Below are positions 7,762-14,647 of a DNA stretch of 32,532 bases, piece after piece (within the stretch, counting starts at the first letter, position 1; the number at the start of each line of letters is the position of its first letter). The notes beneath the pieces are model-generated. The model saw only the letters and a list, made by a program, of their open reading frames with translations, had not been told where the DNA came from and ran no database searches. The DNA comes from an uncultured bacterium (GTDB lineage: Bacteria > Patescibacteriota > Minisyncoccia > Phycocordibacterales > CAIJYI01), in NCBI GenBank assembly GCA_903824855.1, contig CAIJYI010000040.1, positions 1 through 32,532 of the forward strand. The letters are read 5' to 3'. A program made the position numbers and the translations under genes.

Positions 7762-8814
7762 TTAATCCCAGAGTCTTGTGCTGTCGTGTCCGTGTCGTTG
7801 TAATGGGTCAGTATCCTTAGTGCCTGTCCAACCATAAGGATCAACCTGTAAACTATCCTCGTTTTTAACAGTGAAGTGCAGATGTCCGTCCCCAACGGTT
7901 CCAATCTCGTCTCCTTTTTGTACCGTTAAACCAATACTCTCCTCATCTCTTGAGGTCAAATGAAGATAATATGATGTGTATCCATTATCGTGTACGATTT
8001 TTAGATCATGTCGTGAGTTTCCTCCATATATCCACTCGTAATCTTGAAGCGTACCGCCTGCGGCCGCCAGAACGGGATCATTATTATCAGCAGGAAAATC
8101 ATACCCAGTATGGCCACTATAAAAAAGATAGTTGTTATATTCACCGCCGGTATAATGACCGTTTATGGTAAACACCCCTTCTCCATCTTGCATATATCCA
8201 TAAACTCCATCATCAAGCAACGAACCATACTCTTCGTCTCCTATCTCACCTGTATACGCCATAACGGAAGTACTTACACTGTCATGATCCATCACTGATG
8301 AAATATCAGCCGTATATGCTCCTCCTGTCAGTGGAAACCCAATAAAAGGAATATTCCAAATAGGAGAAGAAGGCGTACCGGTATTTATCAACTTCACCGC
8401 ATCATGCAGAGTATACACGCCTCCTGACCACGAAAAGGTGATAAACCACAAGTCACTACCATAAGGACAAGAACCCGGCTGTGTATACGACGTTTGAAGA
8501 ATATAGGAGATAGTGTCTCCTGGGTCGGCTGATTCAGACGAACTGCCGTTCACATTCATCTGAACAGAAGGAATGCCATTCGATCCGATGGGTGTAATGT
8601 AAAAATTATGGCTTGCGTCTGGATCGTCCGCAGGAGATCCGCAACCAAAATATCCCGCATAAGGGGAACCGGTCGTTTTGAATTCAAGTGTTACGTATGT
8701 CGTTCCGCCGTAATACCTCTCATCGATTCTTCCTTGTGGATATGCCGTAGCAAAAGTGTTTTCACAAAGAATTGTGAAAAACAAAAGCAAAAAACACGCG
8801 AGAAATTTTCTCAT
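7762..8814 (-). CDS. Exported M23 family metallopeptidase
   Basis: 350 aa. A Sec signal peptide (residues 1 to about 23, LACFLLLFFTILCENTFATA) directs export. Residues about 25-215 form a beta-rich, Gly/Ser/Thr-rich module I cannot name. The C-terminal M23 (LytM-type) domain has the zinc ligands in place: His235 and Asp239 in SGHTGYDF, and His313 in GHLHF with catalytic His311; His285 in YYLHL is the other active-site histidine. It probably cuts peptidoglycan cross-links or acts on a neighbour's wall. The start is supported by GAGG about 8 nt upstream. Promoter and structured leader lie at 8846-8928. The last residues (HGHDSTRLWD) run past the usual domain end. Confidence 0.9.
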   Translation of the reverse strand: MRKFLACFLLLFFTILCENTFATAYPQGRIDERYYGGTTYVTLEFKTTGSPYAGYFGCGSPADDPDASHNFYITPIGSNGIPSVQMNVNGSSSESADPGDTISYILQTSYTQPGSCPYGSDLWFITFSWSGGVYTLHDAVKLINTGTPSSPIWNIPFIGFPLTGGAYTADISSVMDHDSVSTSVMAYTGEIGDEEYGSLLDDGVYGYMQDGEGVFTINGHYTGGEYNNYLFYSGHTGYDFPADNNDPVLAAAGGTLQDYEWIYGGNSRHDLKIVHDNGYTSYYLHLTSRDEESIGLTVQKGDEIGTVGDGHLHFTVKNEDSLQVDPYGWTGTKDTDPLQRHGHDSTRLWD

Positions 8815-8845
8815 TTTTATTGCCTCATTTTAAAGAACAAAGTAA

Positions 8846-8893
8846 AGTATCCGTCCTCTTGGATACTGTTTGTTGGCGAATTTATTCGACAAC
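8846..8893 (-). promoter_or_regulatory. Two adjacent hairpins in the M23 peptidase leader
   Basis: Read on the plus strand, GTTG-g-CGAAT pairs with ATTCG-a-CAAC (8872-8893), and AGTATCC (8846-8852) pairs with GGATACT (8861-8867) around an 8-nt loop. The second hairpin can be lengthened by AACAAA (8836-8841) with TTTGTT (8869-8874), but that uses bases of the first hairpin, so the two long forms exclude each other. This is a possible switch or an operator; neither is shown. Confidence 0.5.
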
Positions 8894-8900
8894 TTTTCGG

Positions 8901-8928
8901 AGTTTATCAGTGGGGGGGGATAAGTCAA
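8901..8928 (-). promoter_or_regulatory. Promoter of the M23 peptidase gene
   Basis: On the minus strand, TTGACT (8923-8928), 16-bp spacer containing a run of eight C, then TAAACT (8901-8906) preceded by TGA. Predicted start is near 8894, giving an 80-nt leader. The TTGACTTAT opening is shared with the promoter of the second M23 gene at 11674-11679. Confidence 0.6.
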
Positions 8929-8963
8929 GTTTTTTGTAGGACAATGGCTTTGGGAGGGATAAT

Positions 8964-8993
8964 AAAAAAGGCGGAGCACTTTGCTTCGCCTTT
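8964..8993 (-). terminator. Terminator of the epimerase/reductase gene
   Basis: AAAGGCGGAGC (8967-8977) pairs with GCTTCGCCTTT (8983-8993) over 11 bp with one G-U pair and a 5-nt loop. On the minus strand the stem is followed by six T, fitting the gene that ends at 9005. Confidence 0.9.
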
Positions 8994-9004
8994 GGTTTAT
9001 TTTT

Positions 9005-9889
9005 TTATAACACTTTATTATTCAAGTTCTCTTTATATTTTCGCAATATTTCTTCAAGTCGCTTTTTGTTGAGCGCAGGCATAATAATTCCGAGTTCTTT
9101 TGCTTTTACATTTGAAAGAACGCAATTACTTCGTTTCGCTTTGGTTATTCCGCCCGGACCCTGGAGTGCTAAAAGAGAAATAATCTCATACGTATGTGTC
9201 GGGTCAATAATTTTTTTATAGGCCTCCAAAACGTGGCCATTATCTATATATCCGTCATTGGTCAGATTGAGTATTCCCGTTGGTTTTTTTTCCATCAGTA
9301 CTTCAAGCGCCGGCCAGAGATCATCTAAATAAGTTACTGAATTCGGAATTGAAATGACACGGTTGTATCCTGCAATTTTATTTATGAAATTTCTCTTGTG
9401 GGGAATAGAGGATAGTGGCATACGAATACGCGCCTGTAAAACAGGAAGTTCTTTTAGTGCATCTTGCATGACAACTCTCATTCTGGAATAAAAACTCCCG
9501 TAGAAATTCGGTTTGTCTTCCTCGGTGAAAACTTTTCTCTTTCCTCCTTGATAAATACATCCCGAACAAATTTGTATCGGATAAGCACCGCAAGATAAAG
9601 CAGCGGTCATCGCATTTATCGCACCCACGACATTAACAAGCGCGGTTTCTTCTTTGTGGTCTTCACACCAATCAACGGTGGGATAGGCTTTTGCTCCCGC
9701 ACAATTAATGACAACATCAGGTTTTATTTTATTGAACATCGTTGTGAGCGCCGAAAAATCCGAAAGTTCAATGCGTTCATGAAACACGGTATAACCGCGA
9801 GATTTCATATATTCCAAACATAAACCACCTAAATATCCGGACGAACCCAATATGTATATTTTCTTGTCTTTGTTACCACTTTCAAACAT
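9005..9889 (-). CDS. NRS/ER-like nucleotide-sugar 3,5-epimerase/4-reductase
   Basis: 294-aa short-chain dehydrogenase/reductase-type protein with an N-terminal Rossmann motif (YILGSSGYLGG, 12-22). It matches from memory the plant and giant-virus NRS/ER (UER1) family that makes nucleotide-rhamnose: VDWCEDHKEETALVNVVGA, SGCIYQGG, NFYGSFYS, ARIRMPLSS, RNFINKI, SIPNSVTYLDDLWP and LNLTNDGYIDN. The catalytic YxxxK Lys appears as Arg (Tyr134, Arg138 in FYSRMR), which may alter activity. I start at ATG 9889 because AAGGAGG lies 7 nt upstream and the Rossmann motif follows; the longer reading frame to 10066 adds an unlikely Cys/Lys-rich extension across the promoter. No other rhamnose gene is nearby. 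Confidence 0.85.
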   Translation of the reverse strand: MFESGNKDKKIYILGSSGYLGGLCLEYMKSRGYTVFHERIELSDFSALTTMFNKIKPDVVINCAGAKAYPTVDWCEDHKEETALVNVVGAINAMTAALSCGAYPIQICSGCIYQGGKRKVFTEEDKPNFYGSFYSRMRVVMQDALKELPVLQARIRMPLSSIPHKRNFINKIAGYNRVISIPNSVTYLDDLWPALEVLMEKKPTGILNLTNDGYIDNGHVLEAYKKIIDPTHTYEIISLLALQGPGGITKAKRSNCVLSNVKAKELGIIMPALNKKRLEEILRKYKENLNNKVL

Positions 9890-9923
9890 CTTTATTTCCT
9901 CCTTGTTTCCATATCTGACTTTC

Positions 9924-9951
9924 AGGTTACTCTGTTTGAATTTTCTGTCAA
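9924..9951 (-). promoter_or_regulatory. Promoter of the epimerase/reductase gene
   Basis: Minus-strand consensus TTGACA (9946-9951), 16-bp spacer, weak -10 TAACCT (9924-9929). It lies between the two possible starts of the gene and so supports the start at 9889. Confidence 0.5.
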
Positions 9952-10015
9952 TATTTTTTGAGTAAAATTCTTTTACATATCCACAAAACACAGAGCGGCT
10001 TTTTTTTATTTGTTG

Positions 10016-10021
10016 TACAAT
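10016..10021 (+). promoter_or_regulatory. -10 element of the small membrane protein gene, leaderless type
   Basis: TACAAT at 10016-10021, 8 nt before the ATG at 10030. No clear -35; the upstream region is T-rich. No Shine-Dalgarno sequence is possible between the two. Confidence 0.4.
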
Positions 10022-10029
10022 AGTATTAC

Positions 10030-10350
10030 ATGAATGAGGGCACAGAAAAAATGAGCGGGATGGCATACGCCGGCGGAATGTTGTTTGCCGCTATTATCGA
10101 CATCATTGGAATTGTCGTACCTGTTCTTGGAACCATTTTTATTGGTTTTATGAGGTTATCGTTTTGGCTTGCCGGATACGATATGAGAAACACTACAGGA
10201 ATGACCGTTACAAATGCTCTTCTTGAATCATTACCTATTGTTCCTTGCTGTATGGTCTTTATGTGGTCATCTCATAGGAAAAATGCGATTAATTGCAAGG
10301 AAAGGGAAAAAGAAATGGAGAATTCTCAAACGCAAGAGAGTTACGCCTAA
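10030..10350 (+). CDS. Small membrane protein of unknown function
   Basis: 106 aa, not recognised. Two hydrophobic segments are visible: about 13-44 (a long Ala/Gly/Ile-rich stretch through IIDIIGIVVPVLGTIFIGF) and about 62-80 (ALLESLPIVPCCMVFMW). A charged tail of about 25 residues ends the protein. The pattern suggests a two- or three-pass membrane protein with cytoplasmic ends. It is divergent from the epimerase/reductase gene and convergent with the LysM peptidase gene, sharing its terminator. The next ATG (10051, residue 8) is an alternative start, but the -10 spacing favours 10030. Confidence 0.65.
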   Translation: MNEGTEKMSGMAYAGGMLFAAIIDIIGIVVPVLGTIFIGFMRLSFWLAGYDMRNTTGMTVTNALLESLPIVPCCMVFMWSSHRKNAINCKEREKEMENSQTQESYA

Positions 10351-10370
10351 TGAATATTTCAACGCAAATA

Positions 10371-10398
10371 AAAAACCGTTCAGTTTTGAACGGTTTTT
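10371..10398. terminator. Bidirectional terminator
   Basis: AAAAACCGTTCA (10371-10382) pairs with TGAACGGTTTTT (10387-10398) around GTTT. A- and T-runs on both sides let it serve the plus gene ending at 10350 and the minus gene whose stop begins at 10399. Confidence 0.93.
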
Positions 10399-11460
10399 TT
10401 AGAATGGGTTTACTCCTCCGCGAACTTCAAAATGGAGATGTGGGCCGGTTGATCGTCCGGTGTTGCCGATGTTTCCAATGAGCTGACCTTGGCTAACCAT
10501 ATCGCCGGCTGAAACAAAGTTGGCTGAAAGATGACCATAAAGCGTCTGCATTCCGTTTGGATGTTGAATAACGATATAGTGCCCATACCCTCCGTTATAA
10601 CCGGAATCAAGACTGACCATAACTTTTCCGGAAGCGGCCGCAACAACGGCTAAACCGCCACGGGCACTCAGGTCGACACCGTTATGACCATGCAAACCTT
10701 GAGTTTCTCCTCCTTTTGCCGGTCGAATAAAGTAACCGTTTGACGAAGCAGAGGGAGATTCAGGGGAAAGAATGTTGGCTATGAATTTTTTAATCGGGGT
10801 AATAACCGGAGTTGGAGTAACTTCGCCGTTTGGAATAATAATTACATCACCGACAGACATTGAAGAGTCGTCGATATCATTGAAATCGCGTATTTCTCCG
10901 GCGTCAGCAGAGTAGGTTTTCGCAATTTTATTTACCGTATCTCCTTTCTTAATAGTATATTGAACACCCGAAACTGGGAGAATGACGAGTTGTTGTCCCA
11001 CTTTAAGACCTCCTCCTTTGGGAATATTGTTTGACCATCGAATCGTATTGGCGCTCACATTAAACATTTTTGCCACTTCAGAAAGAGTGTCTCCGTTATG
11101 AACAACATATACACTGATTTGATCTCCGTAAGTATTTATTTTTGGCTTGTCGGCGTTAGTTGCTGTTGGAGTAACGGTACGGAGAGCAGAGACTGCGGAA
11201 CCTTCAACTTCGCCAACAGATTCATCATCTCCACTTTCTTGATTAAGATCAGAATTCAAAGCCGCCGCCGCGAGGTTCATTGTTTGTGAATTTTTCTCTC
11301 CGGAACTTGTGTTGTTTGTCGCACCAACTGAATCACTTGATGACCCAAGATACGCATCTACAACGGCGCCAAACATATCAGAAAGAGGATTTGCTTGCGC
11401 TTTATGAGCAGGAACGAGAAAAGAAATGCCAACAAAAAAAGCCACAAAAAACAACCTCAT
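10399..11460 (-). CDS. Exported LysM-M23 peptidoglycan peptidase
   Basis: 353 aa. Signal peptide at 1 to about 23 (FFVAFFVGISFLVPAHKAQA), then a Ser/Asn-rich stretch. Two LysM domains bind peptidoglycan: the first about 115-162 (YVVHNGDTLSEVAKMF to LKVGQQLVILP), the second about 167-212 (YTIKKGDTVNKIAKTY to VGDVIIIP). The M23 domain (about 243-353) has zinc ligands His259 and Asp263 (GHNGVD) and His343 with catalytic His341 (GPHLHFEV); His310 is in LYGHL. The layout is that of NlpD/EnvC-type or Gram-positive DL-endopeptidases; all residues suggest an active enzyme. It ends immediately after the M23 fold. It has a canonical promoter and a structured leader of about 180 nt. Confidence 0.95.
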   Translation of the reverse strand: MRLFFVAFFVGISFLVPAHKAQANPLSDMFGAVVDAYLGSSSDSVGATNNTSSGEKNSQTMNLAAAALNSDLNQESGDDESVGEVEGSAVSALRTVTPTATNADKPKINTYGDQISVYVVHNGDTLSEVAKMFNVSANTIRWSNNIPKGGGLKVGQQLVILPVSGVQYTIKKGDTVNKIAKTYSADAGEIRDFNDIDDSSMSVGDVIIIPNGEVTPTPVITPIKKFIANILSPESPSASSNGYFIRPAKGGETQGLHGHNGVDLSARGGLAVVAAASGKVMVSLDSGYNGGYGHYIVIQHPNGMQTLYGHLSANFVSAGDMVSQGQLIGNIGNTGRSTGPHLHFEVRGGVNPF

Positions 11461-11491
11461 ACTGCCTGAGTTTGTGCTAAATATATGTGTT

Positions 11492-11539
11492 TTCCGACGG
11501 TTTACCCTTTTAATAAGGCCTGTAAACGCGTAATCGGAA
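11492..11539 (-). promoter_or_regulatory. Long hairpin in the LysM-M23 leader
   Basis: On the minus strand the pairs are TTCCGA with TCGGAA, ACG with CGT, GTTTAC with GTAAAC, and CCTT with AAGG, interrupted by small bulges: 19 pairs in 48 nt. It ends about 31 nt before the ATG at 11460. I do not recognise a known riboswitch class. Confidence 0.6.
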
Positions 11540-11650
11540 TTCTGTTTTTTGAGAGAAATAAGCCGATGATATTAGGGGGAATTTCTGTCGACAGGAAAGG
11601 AAAACTAAGTATCCTTAACTGCAAATTCAGCCGAAGCAACCATAGAATCA

Positions 11651-11679
11651 AGTATAGAAAAGTAGGGTGAATAAGTCAA
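11651..11679 (-). promoter_or_regulatory. Promoter of the LysM-M23 gene
   Basis: On the minus strand TTGACT (11674-11679), exact 17-bp spacer, TATACT (11651-11656). This is one of the best sigma-70-type promoters in the window. Predicted start near 11644 gives a leader of about 183 nt. Confidence 0.7.
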
Positions 11680-11866
11680 CCGAGGAGTATTAAGAAGTGG
11701 AAAACTTTGTTGACAATACAAAACTCACAAACACCGCCACTTACAAAATCTTTTACACAGGGAAACATTGTATTCCGTTTTATATGAGCGTAATATATAT
11801 TATATAGTATTCTCTTTTATATCTGTTTTTAACAGAAAGTAGAAGGAGTATAACTTTTTTAATTTT

Positions 11867-13141
11867 GTGGCAAATTTTCTTACTTTACAATCATTAAAAT
11901 CCTCATCAAGCGATATCGGTGTTCAGCCGATTAAGACTGTTTCGCAACTTCCCGTAGAAACTCCTGACTCCAAGATACTCCTACAACGCATTGAAAAGGA
12001 GGGTGTATTGGTCATCAAAGAAGACCCGGAAAAAGATTTCGACGAAATTCCGGTACCGGAAAAAGAAGAAGCGATTCCGGAAGTTGAGTCATCTGAGCCA
12101 AAAATTACCATTTCTAACGATTCATTTCCAAAAAGACAACTGCCCGATGAAATAAAACAACACTTCGAAAACAACAGTGCATCTTTCATCTCTTTCGCCA
12201 GACAAAAAGAATCTTCCTCTGTTCTTGGTGACGCCGAAAAGCAAGCACTTTGGGATAGAGCCTTGCTTTCTGAAGAATTTTTGGATGGAAGAATTCCTTT
12301 AGAGATAGGTGATGAATCAAAAAAAGGGGTTTCCTTTGTTCCCAAAAAACCAGAGCAAACCTTGGGAGGTGTTTTTCCTACCCGTGTTGTTTCTGAAACA
12401 TTAAAAGGTGTTGACGATGCCGGAATGATAGTATCCGGGCCCCCAAAAAACATCAAAGCAGTTGAAAAAACCGGGAGCGCGTGGCCGGAATACGTACCAA
12501 AAAAACCGGGGGATGTTGTAAATAAAGAAAAATACGCAGTAATGAATTCTGCTGTTGAAAAAAGTGAATCCGCACAATCTCCTGTTTTTGAAAAACCGAT
12601 TCATATAGAAACCCCTAACGAAAAGGAAAGAGAACCGGGGTTAGGTATACCAAAAAAACCAAAAACACAAAACGAACCGCTCGTTGTTTCCAAAAACAAC
12701 ACACCTGAAAAAATTGATGCCTTTATTGTCGCACAAAAGAAGGCTCTAACCCTTGATGATATTAAAAAAGAAACGATTCCTGAAGCAGAAGCAATCCATA
12801 TATTAAAAAAAACTGAAATTGGTGATTCCCTTGAAGAAAAAATTATTGACGTGCAGATGAGAACTATTTTTGAAAATGCTCCGGGTGGCGTGAGGTCTCA
12901 AATGGAAAAAATGCTTGCGAAGGAATTATTGACGGAGAAAGATCAAAACGAAGATTTAAATAATATCTGGAAAAAAAGACTGCGTGACTATATTTTAAAA
13001 CTCAAGGAACAGGGAAAGGGTGTATTTGAAGAAGTCGGAGCTACCGAACCAAAAGAAGGAGAAACGGTGCTTGATTACATCAGACGAATTTATTTGTCTA
13101 TTGTTCGAGCAGAGGTACTAAAAAACGCAGAAAAACAATAA
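11867..13141 (+). CDS. Charged cytoplasmic protein of unknown function
   Basis: 424 aa, not recognised. No signal peptide or membrane segment. The first 300 residues are rich in Glu, Lys, Pro and Ser with spaced KKPE/KKPG-type motifs (VPKKPEQ, VPKKPGD, IPKKPKT), so probably disordered with short binding motifs. The last 110 residues (about 310-424) look helical and folded. The start is GTG; AGAAGGAG lies about 18 nt upstream, farther than ideal, and no better in-frame start is visible. It is followed 23 nt later by a 59-aa gene and then a similar charged protein, forming a three-gene group. Possible roles such as scaffold or segrosome are guesses. Confidence 0.75.
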   Translation: MANFLTLQSLKSSSSDIGVQPIKTVSQLPVETPDSKILLQRIEKEGVLVIKEDPEKDFDEIPVPEKEEAIPEVESSEPKITISNDSFPKRQLPDEIKQHFENNSASFISFARQKESSSVLGDAEKQALWDRALLSEEFLDGRIPLEIGDESKKGVSFVPKKPEQTLGGVFPTRVVSETLKGVDDAGMIVSGPPKNIKAVEKTGSAWPEYVPKKPGDVVNKEKYAVMNSAVEKSESAQSPVFEKPIHIETPNEKEREPGLGIPKKPKTQNEPLVVSKNNTPEKIDAFIVAQKKALTLDDIKKETIPEAEAIHILKKTEIGDSLEEKIIDVQMRTIFENAPGGVRSQMEKMLAKELLTEKDQNEDLNNIWKKRLRDYILKLKEQGKGVFEEVGATEPKEGETVLDYIRRIYLSIVRAEVLKNAEKQ

Positions 13142-13164
13142 ATAACTGAAAAGCAAATTGTGAT

Positions 13165-13344
13165 ATGAAAAAAGAAGGAGGCCCGGAGGCAAAAAATAAT
13201 ATTTTTGATTTCAACGAAAAAAAAGAAGACGTTGATTTATTTTCACAACCGATTTCCATAAAAAGTGAAAGGCACGAAGATTTTCATTCATTGCGAACAG
13301 AATTATCAAAAATGCACAACATAGAAATTCTCGATGAAGAATAA
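13165..13344 (+). CDS. Small acidic protein, 59 aa
   Basis: An ATG-initiated frame ending in TAA between two charged-protein genes on the same strand, 23 nt after the first and 22 nt before the second. The product (beginning MKKEGGPEAKNNIFDFNEKK) is hydrophilic, with no membrane segment and no family I recognise. Its amino-acid makeup (Glu, Lys, Asp, Asn) and codon use resemble its neighbours, and it fills the gap tightly, which supports it being real. There is no clear Shine-Dalgarno sequence. Confidence 0.6.
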   Translation: MKKEGGPEAKNNIFDFNEKKEDVDLFSQPISIKSERHEDFHSLRTELSKMHNIEILDEE

Positions 13345-13366
13345 ACTTTTTTTAAGTGATATTTAA

Positions 13367-14587
13367 ATGGAACAACAAGAACCACCGGTCAGAACATCTG
13401 AAATTGTGGAAAGTATATTTCCTCAGCAAACTGAGTCGGTAAGTATTGCCGACAAAATCAATGGAAAAATTGCCGAAATAAGGTCTGTTTTGCTCGCTTC
13501 CGAAAATAAAAACGAAGAGGAAGAAAAAATCGCCATTGAAAAAATTCAAGAAATTCTGGGGAACCAAGATTATTCAGAAAATGAGATTTTATACAGATTG
13601 GAAAAAGTTTATGGAGAAGTAATGGAAATTTCTCAACAGAAAAATACCGAAACGAAACCGATTGGCAAAAAAATCACAGAAGAGGGCATTCATTTTCTTC
13701 ACGATTTTGACAGCGGAAGAATTCCGCCCCTCAAATCAAGTGGTTTAAGAAATATCGCAGAAGGAAACGGTGTTGTTGTTGAAGAATCTGATGATTCAAA
13801 GGAAATAATCAGAAAATTAAAAAATATCAGAGATGGAGTAGAAGAAAAAAAAGAGCCCGTTTTTGAAAAAAAACAGGGTGCGATAGTAAATAAAATAGAA
13901 AAAGAAGACCCCTTAGAAAATTTAAAAACGGAAAGAACTCATCTGCAGGAATCAATATTCAGTCTTAAACTCACACCTCTTAAGAAAGAGTCGGATAAGC
14001 TCCGGCTGAAAAATGAAGAACTAAGGCTTGCTGATATTGAAAGATTTATAAAAGCCGGGGGAGAAGTGAAAATTACTCCAAAAATACCGGTAAAAAGTGA
14101 AACTTCGGAAATTCCTGTAATGAAAACGAGCGAACCCACGAGGTTTGTTCCTATCACAAAAGAAACAAAACAACCTTTACAAAACACAGAAATCAAAGAA
14201 GTTGCTCCTGTCGAAAAAATAGAAGAAATAGAGATAAAACCAGAAGATGTAAAAAGGGAGACTCTTTTGGAAACCAAAAAAATAACCGTTGAAAAATCCA
14301 TTCAAAAGCTCGGCGAGCCTTATATTGCAAAAACGGGAGATACTATCTGGGGGGTTCTCAAAAAAAGACTTTCTGAAAATGAATATATCAATAAGCTGAC
14401 CCCACGCGAAAGAAATTTTATTATGGATAACATGAAAGATACCGTTTCTCATCTTTCAAAAGAACAAATAAGAGCTCTTGGAAAAGGAAAAGATGTCAGC
14501 CATCCAAAAAAGCTGGACGAATTGGATTTCAGCGCCATCATCAAAGAAAACATTCATCTGACCCGACTTCTCAAAAGATTTGAGTAA
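13367..14587 (+). CDS. Charged cytoplasmic protein with a LysM-like segment
   Basis: 406 aa, no signal peptide or membrane segment. Most of it is Glu/Lys-rich and likely helical or coiled coil. Near residue 320 the sequence YIAKTGDTIWGVLKKRL resembles the first strand and helix of a LysM domain (compare YTVKPGDTLWGIAKKY types), followed by a helical tail. A LysM in a protein without an export signal is odd: either the resemblance is superficial, or export is unconventional. FDSGRIPPL near residue 118 recalls FLDGRIPLEI in the 424-aa neighbour, a weak hint of common descent. The start ATG has no Shine-Dalgarno. A strong terminator follows the stop. Confidence 0.75.
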   Translation: MEQQEPPVRTSEIVESIFPQQTESVSIADKINGKIAEIRSVLLASENKNEEEEKIAIEKIQEILGNQDYSENEILYRLEKVYGEVMEISQQKNTETKPIGKKITEEGIHFLHDFDSGRIPPLKSSGLRNIAEGNGVVVEESDDSKEIIRKLKNIRDGVEEKKEPVFEKKQGAIVNKIEKEDPLENLKTERTHLQESIFSLKLTPLKKESDKLRLKNEELRLADIERFIKAGGEVKITPKIPVKSETSEIPVMKTSEPTRFVPITKETKQPLQNTEIKEVAPVEKIEEIEIKPEDVKRETLLETKKITVEKSIQKLGEPYIAKTGDTIWGVLKKRLSENEYINKLTPRERNFIMDNMKDTVSHLSKEQIRALGKGKDVSHPKKLDELDFSAIIKENIHLTRLLKRFE

Positions 14588-14616
14588 AAAAAATCGCCAT
14601 CTGTGGCGATTTTTTT
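14587..14616 (+). terminator. Rho-independent terminator
   Basis: AAATCGCCA (14591-14599) pairs with TGGCGATTT (14604-14612) around TCTG, extended by flanking A- and T-runs. It ends the 11867-14587 group just before the helicase promoter. Confidence 0.92.
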
Positions 14617-14641
14617 GTTAACACTTTGTTTGTGATATGAT
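14615..14641 (+). promoter_or_regulatory. Helicase promoter, extended -10, leaderless type
   Basis: TATGAT (14636-14641) preceded by TGA, 6 nt before the ATG at 14648. TTGTTA (14615-14620) is a possible -35 at a short 15-bp spacing and overlaps the T-run of the preceding terminator. Confidence 0.5.
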
Positions 14642-14647
14642 ATCTCA

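Larger units (their letters stand above)
11461..11866. other. 406-bp intergenic region, divergent regulatory DNA
   Basis: No convincing gene. It holds, on the minus strand, a canonical promoter (11651-11679), a 12-codon open frame starting at the ATG at 11637-11639 (MVASAEFAVKDT), the palindrome CTGTCGACAG (11585-11594), and a strong hairpin (11492-11539). On the plus strand a TTGACA (11710-11715) has no -10 at the right distance; TATAGT (11803-11808) in a very AT-rich run is the best -10 candidate for the gene at 11867, followed by the small hairpin CTGTT/AACAG and AGAAGGAG (11841-11848). Confidence 0.6.

Noticed and set aside
9890-10066. N-terminal extension of the epimerase/reductase gene
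   Set aside because: The extension crosses its own TTGACA promoter and the divergent gene's -10, while ATG 9889 has a perfect Shine-Dalgarno and leads straight into the Rossmann motif.
11485-11670. 61-codon plus-strand frame in the intergenic region
   Set aside because: It lies over the minus-strand promoter and hairpin, has no ribosome site and no recognisable features.
11640-11700. c-di-AMP (ydaO-type) riboswitch on the plus strand
   Set aside because: GGGTGAAT and CAACCGAGG recall parts of that class, but spacing and stems do not fit, and the same bases form a canonical minus-strand promoter.
11710-11715. TTGACA as the -35 of the 11867 gene
   Set aside because: No -10-like hexamer lies 15-19 bp downstream.
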